Origin: JAWXBG01 sp044375415
Lineage (GTDB): Bacteria > Bacteroidota > Bacteroidia > Flavobacteriales_D > Sanyastnellaceae
DNA: 29,273 nucleotides
Assembly (NCBI GenBank): GCA_044375415.1
Contig: JBILMS010000044.1
Location: 1 to 29,273 of the forward strand
Direction: 5' to 3'
Position numbers and translations under genes: made by a program. Position 1 is the stretch's first letter, and each line of letters begins with the position of its first letter. The notes under the pieces are model-generated. The model was given only the letters and a program-made list of their open reading frames with translations. It ran no database searches and was not told the origin of the DNA. Shown in pieces: positions 24,501 through 29,273 of the stretch.

Positions 24501-24666
24501 ACAACTTGAAACAGTGGATTTATTGAGGTCCGATTACACCAAGAACCTCAATACTTGGAATACCATTTTATCTACCGACATTAAAAAATTCATTGGCGAA
24601 CTCGAAAAACAAAAACTCCCCAAAGCAGAGATTAAAACGATGGAAGAGTTTTTGAAGGAGAGTTGA
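21592..24666 (+). CDS. Secreted Asp-box (VPS10/sortilin-like) beta-propeller protein
   Basis: The 1024-residue product has a signal peptide ending GIGFAHAQ. The region 35-690 carries at least ten Asp-box motifs of the S/T-x-D-x-G-x-T/S-W kind: SNDAGVNF, SSDGGKSW, TTDGGKTW, STDGGKTW, SDDSGASW, SRDGGKTF, SDDKGDTW, TRDCGATW, TSDFGKTW, TLDGGSNW. They imply a large multi-bladed propeller, as in sortilin/VPS10 and BNR proteins. After about 780 come a beta-sandwich-like segment (GKYKVRITKGTEVFEQDIEV) and a helical tail to residue 1024. There is no T9SS tail or lipobox, so a periplasmic location is most likely. It is often labelled glycosyl hydrolase automatically; I see no catalytic motif that proves this. 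It probably works with the LolA-like protein just upstream. Confidence 0.85.
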   Translation: MLRKLTFIATMATGIGFAHAQENISDFFGDYKARQIGPALMSGRIADIEGHPTNSQIIYVGTAGGGVWKSNDAGVNFNSVFDDHCQSIGAVAVDPNDPDNTVWVGTGEVWTRNSVSIGDGIYKSSDGGKSWNNMGLKNSERISSIEIHPKDPNTIYVGVLGALWSDSEERGVYKTTDGGKTWNKILFVNKSTGCSELIMDPQNPDVLYAAFWEFRRTAFSFSSGGLNSALYKSTDGGKTWNKTHNGFPQGQLGRIAVTIAPSNNKILYAVIEAEQDKDKGLYRSDDSGASWKFLNGDFGLVVRPFYFSRITVDPTNPDIVVKAGLFGSFSRDGGKTFKGLGSMHPDIHDIWFDPNNSQNLYAATDGGFYRSSNMGVTLQRTENLPVSQFYHVSVDNRDPYYVFGGLQDNNSWFGPSSSPGGVEARDWELVGMGDGFRVYPHPTNPEIVYSEMQGAEGVWRFNSKTQQLRDIAPTAGKNEAKLRFNWNTPINTSVHHPDRLFIGSQFLMMSDDKGDTWKRISPDLTSNDPTKQLQENSGGLSKDNSGAENHCTIFTIAESPKSDKVIWVGTDDGQVQLTRDCGATWTNLRVNITGLPANTWCYHIEASTFGENIAYAVFEDHTRGNFTPYVYKTSDFGKTWVSIANNTIPTFVRSLQEDLKNPNLLYIGTEMGLYVTLDGGSNWARFKNNFPAVAVHYLEMHPRTNDLVAATHGRGIIILDNSTILRELTGDVLGKNLHFFAPKPFIIDEKSNFGGTSTENQFVGPNPPTSAQISYFMSKRHTFGKMSMDIIDSEGKVVTTLQPGKQKGINTVSWSFNTMVPKSAKGKTFGGVVTTAPTVKAGKYKVRITKGTEVFEQDIEVKYDPTSVFTLAERSKQQEATMQLFNSIQDLAYLVYQVDTWDMVVEDYIKKNPKASKTAITLGKKLDALREEMVVTTGDNYVGAAEPKLREKLADLYATIATYSGPPSSSQLETVDLLRSDYTKNLNTWNTILSTDIKKFIGELEKQKLPKAEIKTMEEFLKES

Positions 24667-24687
24667 TTGTTCTTATAACTCAATAGA

Positions 24688-24723
24688 AATCCCTGCTTTT
24701 TTCATATAAAAGAGCAGGGATTT
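24688..24723 (+). terminator. Rho-independent terminator
   Basis: AAATCCCTGCT (24688-24698) and AGCAGGGATTT (24713-24723) pair perfectly around a 14-base loop, followed by TTTGTTTG. It is 21 bases past the stop of the propeller gene. Confidence 0.85.
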
Positions 24724-24753
24724 TTGTTTGTGCTAACATGCCTCTTTGTTTTT

Positions 24754-24782
24754 TACTTTTGACTGATCACAATAAGTGATCA
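24754..24782 (+). promoter_or_regulatory. -7 box with adjacent operator-like inverted repeat
   Basis: TACTTTTG (24754-24761) fits the Bacteroidota -7 consensus. Two bases later TGATCAC-AATAA-GTGATCA (24764-24782) forms perfect 7-base arms, ending 9 bases before the ATG at 24792. The position over the start of the message suits a repressor site or an RNA hairpin masking the start. A TTTG at 24727-24730 could be a -33 box with long spacing. Confidence 0.5.
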
Positions 24783-24791
24783 AAGAATCGG

Positions 24792-25772
24792 ATGCATCTA
24801 AATAGACGAACTGCCCTTTTTGTTCCAGGATTCGTGGTTGTTCTTTCAGCATTCGTTTCGTGCACTCTTAACAATAAATTCAATCAATCGAATTATCAGG
24901 ATAAAATTCAACCCCCAGGAGTAATTCCCATTGGGTCCGGCCTTTATTGTGATCGTTCAGAAAGAATGAATTCAGACTGGGTAGACTATCTCCACTGGTT
25001 GAAATTGATTTATGGTGAAGATTCTAAGCATTATCGCAGTGCATTGCCCGATCAAAACGTTTGGCTATTTTTTGGTCCGAAAGGCATTGGATACAAGGAC
25101 TATTATTTATATCACCCTGCCTATTGGGAATACCCTGTCGTTGGTATAAATAAAGAGCAAGTTCAAGCATTTACCAAATGGAGATCCGATCGGGTTTTTG
25201 AACTTCTCCTATTAAGATTGGAAATAATGGACCACACAATCCAAGATAGTACAAATTTCTTTACCATTGAAAAATACTATAATGGTGAAATCCCCACCAA
25301 AACTAATCATCGAATAGAATACTATCCTGAATACAGATTGCCCACATTAGAAGAACGCAAGAGGATTTTATTCTATTCCGACTCTGTTGATAATGCCTTC
25401 GTTCAATCCCTCAAGAAACGTCAGCGTCGCAAACTTCATGACCAAATTCCATTTATTTGTTGTGATCGACTACATCAAGACACCAATTTTGTTGACATCA
25501 CTTTACCTTGGTACATGCATATTTTAAAATTCCCCGAAGAAAACCTTAATACAGAACTGGCCGCCGGATATGGCTTCATGCGGGATTGGGATTTTTTACA
25601 CCACGTTCGTGGAAATGTGGGAGAGTGGCTTGCAGAGGACAGTATATCTGTAGGCGGTAGTTGGGTTGATAGTCTCCAAACGATTCGACGACAAGATATT
25701 TTTACCACAACCGAAGTCAACGCCTGGACGGGATTTCGAAATGTATGTACTTGGAAAAAATGGGGGGAATAA
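24792..25772 (+). CDS. Lipoprotein with formylglycine-generating-enzyme-like (SUMF1) fold
   Basis: The 326-residue product has a lipoprotein signal with Cys at 24 (VVVLSAFVSC), so it is anchored to a membrane. FGE/SUMF1 landmarks appear in order: IPIGSGLYCDRSE, YPVVGINKEQVQAFTKWRSDR, YRLPTLEERKRIL, HHVRGNVGEWLAEDSISVGGSW and NAWTGFRNV. The segment after VGGSW lacks the Cys pair that true FGE uses to oxidise sulfatase cysteine, so catalysis is unlikely. Non-catalytic FGE-like lipoproteins GldJ and GldK are part of gliding/T9SS machinery, but this protein is shorter and stands alone, so equivalence is not claimed. It has its own promoter and operator-like repeat, and is convergent with the LRR gene 58 bases on. 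Confidence 0.75.
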   Translation: MHLNRRTALFVPGFVVVLSAFVSCTLNNKFNQSNYQDKIQPPGVIPIGSGLYCDRSERMNSDWVDYLHWLKLIYGEDSKHYRSALPDQNVWLFFGPKGIGYKDYYLYHPAYWEYPVVGINKEQVQAFTKWRSDRVFELLLLRLEIMDHTIQDSTNFFTIEKYYNGEIPTKTNHRIEYYPEYRLPTLEERKRILFYSDSVDNAFVQSLKKRQRRKLHDQIPFICCDRLHQDTNFVDITLPWYMHILKFPEENLNTELAAGYGFMRDWDFLHHVRGNVGEWLAEDSISVGGSWVDSLQTIRRQDIFTTTEVNAWTGFRNVCTWKKWGE

Positions 25773-25830
25773 CGATTTGAATGACGGCTGGGACACTTCT
25801 CAACGATCTCAAATACCAATCCTACTATTG

Positions 25831-26787
25831 TCAATCCCAATGACCATTCAGGCCACTTCCTAAGTGCCAACGGTGTACATCAATGTCAGTACATACTGCA
25901 TTTACCCTTGAATACTTATAGGGTTGTGCTCGAATATAGATATGCTTCAGAAAATTCAACTTCTCGCAGTTAAGCTTACATATATCCGACGAGAGCCAAC
26001 TTATAAGAACAGTTTCAAGATTAGGGATATTATACAGTAACTCGAATCCACTTTTTCCTTTCGGTAATCTCCCCAATGATAAATATCTCAGTTCTTTCAT
26101 CAGCTCGGCAGAACTCGATGATTTATATCGACATTTCGAATTGACAAACAGGGAACATAGTGAGTGATTGCTAATCCGTCCTACATCAATTCGCATTTTC
26201 CCCTGCATATGCGCCTCCTTAATAGGTAGCATATTCAAAACCTGAAACAATATGTGATGATTGTACCTGGTGACGTAAAAATGAAAGCTCTTCAGATTCT
26301 TCAACTCAGGCAATCTATTGAGTAGTTCCGTACTTGACGCTAAATCATTTCCGACCTTCACATTCTGAAGTGACGAACACTTACAAATAATATTAATGTT
26401 CTGTTGAGACGGTTTTATGTTAATGTCAATCGACCTAAGGTTAACCAAATCGCACAACGATTCAGGTAGTGAGTCTATCGGAAATGGTGTCGATATTGCG
26501 AGTTCTTCCAATCCTCTAATTGCACAAATGTCTTCCAGGTATTCTCCTGCGTTGGGAAAAGACAAAACCAGACTTTGCAATCGATCTAACCGTGAAAATG
26601 GAATGGCTTTCAATTCTGTTTGCGAGTACACTTCAATTTCCAACACACCAACATTATAAATTGAATCTAGTAATTGGAGGCCGCGAATTTCGCCGACATT
26701 ATCAAAATCAACTATTCCGGTCTGACCGTGCAGTTTTGCACAGACTAAAACAACTAGTGTTATTACGACTACCCTCAGAGACTTCAT
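25831..26787 (-). CDS. Secreted leucine-rich-repeat-like protein
   Basis: The 318-residue product has a signal peptide (MKSLRVVVITLVVLVCAKLHGQ). Leucine-spaced repeats follow: LDRLQSLVLSFPNAGEYLEDI, LEELAISTPFPIDSLPESL, LVNLRSIDINIKP, LKNLKSFHFYVT and ELRYLSLGRLPKGKSG. The units are irregular, closer to divergent LRR than to canonical ones. No enzyme motif, lipobox or T9SS tail is seen. It is unrelated in detail to the LRR protein next to ribF. It stands alone between the FGE-like lipoprotein (convergent) and the antitoxin-like gene (divergent). Function unknown; protein binding in the periplasm or outside is inferred. Confidence 0.72.
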   Translation of the reverse strand: MKSLRVVVITLVVLVCAKLHGQTGIVDFDNVGEIRGLQLLDSIYNVGVLEIEVYSQTELKAIPFSRLDRLQSLVLSFPNAGEYLEDICAIRGLEELAISTPFPIDSLPESLCDLVNLRSIDINIKPSQQNINIICKCSSLQNVKVGNDLASSTELLNRLPELKNLKSFHFYVTRYNHHILFQVLNMLPIKEAHMQGKMRIDVGRISNHSLCSLFVNSKCRYKSSSSAELMKELRYLSLGRLPKGKSGFELLYNIPNLETVLISWLSSDICKLNCEKLNFLKHIYIRAQPYKYSRVNAVCTDIDVHRWHLGSGLNGHWD

Positions 26788-26904
26788 TTTTTCCTGCTTC
26801 GATAGATATTCCTTTTACATATGGTTTGGTCCTTTACGATATAATGCTATGGCTGTCAAAATTCCACAAACAGGACCTTTCTACCAAATACACTTGTCAA
26901 TTCG

Positions 26905-26979
26905 TGTATAATAGTTTTCGGGGCAAAGCTGAAGCCCTCGACTGCGATCGGAGACCGGTGTCCCCGAGCATTCTATACA
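26905..26979. repeat. Two-stem inverted repeat upstream of the antitoxin-like gene
   Basis: An outer stem TGTATA (26905-26910) / TATACA (26974-26979) and an inner stem TCGGGG (26918-26923) / CCCCGA (26962-26967) enclose a GC-rich core. The whole is about 75 bases, ending 24 bases before the ATG at 27004. It is clearly richer in G and C than its flanks. It is not a tRNA: there is no T-loop sequence and no proper anticodon arm. It could be an operator, a 5' UTR structure or a mobile-element scar. Confidence 0.5.
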
Positions 26980-27003
26980 TTTGACTATTCCAATTTTACA
27001 CAC

Positions 27004-27234
27004 ATGACCAGCAATGCTATAAAAAAACAAGTCGATGGATACTTACCAATGTTGTCCCAGAAACAGCAGGCACTGGTTCTTGATATGATCAAAGGACTAT
27101 TAAATGTTGATGATGACACCAAACGTATCAATAAAAAACAATATAATAAAGAAATTGATTCGGCCGTTTCGCGAATGGAAAAAGGAGCAAAGGTCTCTCA
27201 TAAAGATGTTATTACGGCATTGGCAAAATGGTAG
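27004..27234 (+). CDS. Antitoxin-like small protein (toxin partner not visible)
   Basis: The 76 residues are rich in Lys, Gln and Asp, predicted helical: KKQVDGYLPMLSQKQQALVL, then NKKQYNKEIDSAVSRME, ending KVSHKDVITALAKW. Small Bacteroidota proteins with this layout (a YLP-LS-KQQ helix, then KQYNKEID and a C-terminal VSH-stretch) usually precede a RelE/ParE-type toxin gene. Here the only frame starting over the stop (ATG at 27228) ends after ten codons, so no toxin follows. The protein could be an orphan antitoxin or a regulator. Identification rests on sequence feel, not on a motif with known residues. Confidence 0.6.
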   Translation: MTSNAIKKQVDGYLPMLSQKQQALVLDMIKGLLNVDDDTKRINKKQYNKEIDSAVSRMEKGAKVSHKDVITALAKW

Positions 27235-27320
27235 CACCTAATGCTTATGCCATTGTTTAGGATAAAAATGGCGCTAAAGTATATTACCTACTTAAGACTA
27301 AATAACACGGCGGCACCATT

Positions 27321-28934
27321 TTACTTCGGTAGAATTTCATTTCTACTTCTCTCTTTCTCCCCCCACTCCTTCATCCCCATCAAGACCACTCCCCACACCA
27401 CCACAAAGGTCACTCCGGCCTGTGTTTCGAGTGTGTCTTCGGTGAGAAAACTAAGTGCCGTGATGAGGAAGTAACTCATGAAAAGAAAATGGGTGTACTT
27501 CCTTTGGTGAAATAAAACCGTGAAAAGAGCAAGAAGAAATAAAAGCAATCCCAAAATACCATACGTGACCGCATAGGTTAAATACTGATTGTGTGCGCGG
27601 AGTCGATAAGTAGCATCGAGTGCCGTATTCATCTTTTTGTACTGTTCAGCATAAGCCGTCTTTAGATCGCCCGTACCAACTCCTATTATCGGATTCTCGC
27701 GAATAATGCCCACAGCTGCACGCCAAAACTCAAAACGCTGCATTACACTATTGCCGCTGGGATCTCCGCCATTGCGGTAATTGTCGTATTCAAATAAAAT
27801 CTTATGGATTCGTCCGCGAATACCTCTAGTGAGTTCCGGATAAGCCGTAGCCTGCCCACCTTCGATTGCAGCAATTTCGGCTGACGTTAATGAGTACACC
27901 GATACCGAATCTTTCATCTGACCTTTCGATGTGAGATAACGTATAAGCGTTCCTCCAATCACTTGTTTTGTGCGCCCCACACTGTCAATGTGTATTGTGC
28001 TTCGGGAATTCCATGCTCTTTTCAATTCTTTCATCGCAATTCCGGTCCATACGTAATGCCCATTCTCAAGCAATTTATTTTCCAAGTTATGCGAATACCT
28101 TTCACCTCCCGAACTTCTCTCCGGGAGTGAACTTAGATCGTCTTTAGAATGAAAATGAATCTTAATTTCATTTCGCAAATAAACTGCCATACCGACCAAT
28201 CCAACGACCAACAACAAACCAACTGAATAACGTAAAAGTCTTTTTTTCGAGGTCAATATCAAAAATAACGACCACCATGCAATCAACGCAAACAAGATGG
28301 CAAATCCTGTCATTGACTGAAGTATCCACAAGAAAAATAAAAAGTAAAATGTCAAAGGAATAGTCCACAGCAAATTCTTTCGCCTTTGCCAACTTATCCA
28401 GCCTAATAGACATATCGCCAAGACTATCATTAAACTAAAACGAATGTGCGATATGTAATGAGAAATTTCTCGCACATTGATATACGGCTTCCCCCACCAG
28501 CGATAATAAACCCCCGTGCAGTTTGTAATAGTATATGTGACCGTAGCCAAATACACATAAAAACACCAGAGTAAATGTTGCCTTTCAATTTTTTGATAAC
28601 TGCTCACAACGAGGGGTAAAAACAAAAAAGGAAGTTTTATGCGCGCATCTCGTAGTGCGAAATCTAAATCGTCGGACCATATAAATCCGAGCAAACACAA
28701 CACATAAATGGATGTAAAAGCGAGGGCTGTTCTGTTTCTTATAAATCGTCGAAACCTATGTCCCGGGCCTATACCCTGCGACCACTCGAAGATTATATCC
28801 ACCACCCAAACCGTGGCGAACCAAAATCCGGAAATGCTCATCAAGTTGTTGCTTGTAGGCATTGCTACCATCATCAACGCAATCGCGAAGACATGGTTTG
28901 TGTATATAAAAACTTTTAGAAAGTTCTTGAACAA
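27321..28934 (-). CDS. O-antigen ligase/polymerase-like membrane protein
   Basis: The 537-residue product has about ten or more hydrophobic segments. The Wzy_C-type region includes FWRAAVGIIRENPIIGVGTG and RAHNQYL (about 445), then TEDTLETQAGVTFVV near the end. A large soluble loop of about 185 residues (about 255-440) precedes it, as in the ligase family, where it faces the periplasm. Such proteins join O-antigen or similar glycan to lipid A-core, or polymerise it; the two cannot be told apart by sequence alone. The start is TTG at 28934, three bases after the stop of the upstream protease gene and in the same frame; no ATG occurs before the first membrane segment. Coupled translation is likely. 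It may serve the surface glycan pathway together with the GT2/GT9 pair elsewhere in the window. Confidence 0.82.
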   Translation of the reverse strand: MFKNFLKVFIYTNHVFAIALMMVAMPTSNNLMSISGFWFATVWVVDIIFEWSQGIGPGHRFRRFIRNRTALAFTSIYVLCLLGFIWSDDLDFALRDARIKLPFLFLPLVVSSYQKIERQHLLWCFYVYLATVTYTITNCTGVYYRWWGKPYINVREISHYISHIRFSLMIVLAICLLGWISWQRRKNLLWTIPLTFYFLFFLWILQSMTGFAILFALIAWWSLFLILTSKKRLLRYSVGLLLVVGLVGMAVYLRNEIKIHFHSKDDLSSLPERSSGGERYSHNLENKLLENGHYVWTGIAMKELKRAWNSRSTIHIDSVGRTKQVIGGTLIRYLTSKGQMKDSVSVYSLTSAEIAAIEGGQATAYPELTRGIRGRIHKILFEYDNYRNGGDPSGNSVMQRFEFWRAAVGIIRENPIIGVGTGDLKTAYAEQYKKMNTALDATYRLRAHNQYLTYAVTYGILGLLLFLLALFTVLFHQRKYTHFLFMSYFLITALSFLTEDTLETQAGVTFVVVWGVVLMGMKEWGEKERSRNEILPK

Positions 28935-28937
28935 AAC

Positions 28938-29273
28938 TTATTTCTTATTGGCCGGTCCCTGAAGCAAAGAGGCGTACTGCGATGTAAACACCTCACGTGC
29001 TTTGTTTATACACTTATCTTCCTTTAACCCGAAACGAATGTTTCCGGATTGGTAGTAATAACGTGTATATATTTCGTTTTCAAGTATCGGGCGAATGCTC
29101 GAAGCAAAACGATTGATATCACTTCTTTTGTCGGGCATCAACTTTGCTCTTAGCACTTCAAACTCCTTTTCTGAACCCACATAATAGCTCTCGTTTTTCG
29201 CCGCCATCTCCATCTCTTTGAATAATACTTCCGTGTAAGTCTCGTATTCAAAGTCTCGAGTAGCTGCGTATTC
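28938..29273 (-). CDS. C-terminal end of an S41-type (C-terminal-processing) peptidase, partial
   Basis: The frame is open to the window edge; 111 residues are visible. The sequence (ATRDFEYETYTEVLFKEMEM, then YYVGSEKEFEVLRAKLMPDK, SDINRFASSIRPILENEI and YTRYYYQSGNIRFGLKED) matches the helical C-terminal region typical of Bacteroidota S41 proteases, with ENEI-TRYYYQ-G as the most telling stretch. The PDZ and catalytic Ser/Lys parts would lie outside the window. The ATG at 29213 is internal, not the start. It ends in TAA three bases before the ligase-like gene. Confidence 0.65.
   Translation of the reverse strand, partial: EYAATRDFEYETYTEVLFKEMEMAAKNESYYVGSEKEFEVLRAKLMPDKRSDINRFASSIRPILENEIYTRYYYQSGNIRFGLKEDKCINKAREVFTSQYASLLQGPANKK

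Noticed and set aside
26905..26979. tRNA gene
   Set aside because: The size and outer stem fit roughly, but there is no TTC-type T-loop, no normal D-arm and no plausible anticodon arm.
26905..26979. Integron attC site
   Set aside because: The ends lack the RYYYAAC/GTTRRRY core pairs, and no integrase or cassette series is visible.

Overview
The window reads as the chromosome of a Bacteroidota bacterium, most likely Flavobacteriales. The reasons are several secreted proteins with type IX secretion (T9SS) C-terminal sorting domains, a gliding-motility-type C-terminal domain, Bacteroidota-type -7 boxes (TAnnTTTG) ahead of some genes, and the general protein style. No rRNA, tRNA, CRISPR array, insertion sequence or prophage was recognised.

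Layout. 1-505: tandem intergenic repeats and a terminator. 506-3663 (minus): a two-gene unit of secreted proteins. The second gene, a tail-fibre/S74-chaperone protein with a T9SS tail, is split by two in-frame stop codons and is probably a pseudogene. 4173-7043 (minus): a large secreted propeller/Ig/GEVEDY/T9SS protein. 7164-9298 (plus): a small Cys protein, then dxs (isoprenoid precursor synthesis). 9468-10343: a membrane-anchored coiled-coil protein of unknown role. 10344-11238: a convergent, repeat-filled gap. 11239-12773 (minus): ribF, overlapped by a secreted LRR protein gene. 12945-16153 (plus): a T9SS type-B surface protein and rlmN. 16215-17507 (minus): purD. 17921-19643 (plus): overlapping GT2 and GT9 genes, probably lipopolysaccharide core assembly. 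19644-20830: over 1 kb made almost entirely of repeats. 20831-24666: a LolA-like periplasmic protein and a large Asp-box propeller protein, probably one operon. 24792-27234: an accessory-looking stretch with an FGE-like lipoprotein, a secreted LRR protein and an antitoxin-like protein without a visible toxin. 27321-29273 (minus): an O-antigen ligase-like membrane protein and the C-terminal end of an S41-type protease running off the edge.

The housekeeping genes (dxs, ribF, rlmN, purD) are intact and ordinary. The most unusual content is between the genes. A modular repeat family recurs in several intergenic gaps in both orientations. Its modules are a CAAAG-periodic block, a TTTTAAGG linker, a CGTTCG-TAAA-CGAACG hairpin with paired base changes between copies, a conserved linker, a second hairpin, and a short satellite with 7-base period. 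Other heptamer satellites (CCATTTT, CTGCCGA), REP-like face-to-face hairpin pairs and a CCTCACCCC-type inverted repeat lie in the same gaps. I see no gene in the window that would mobilise them.
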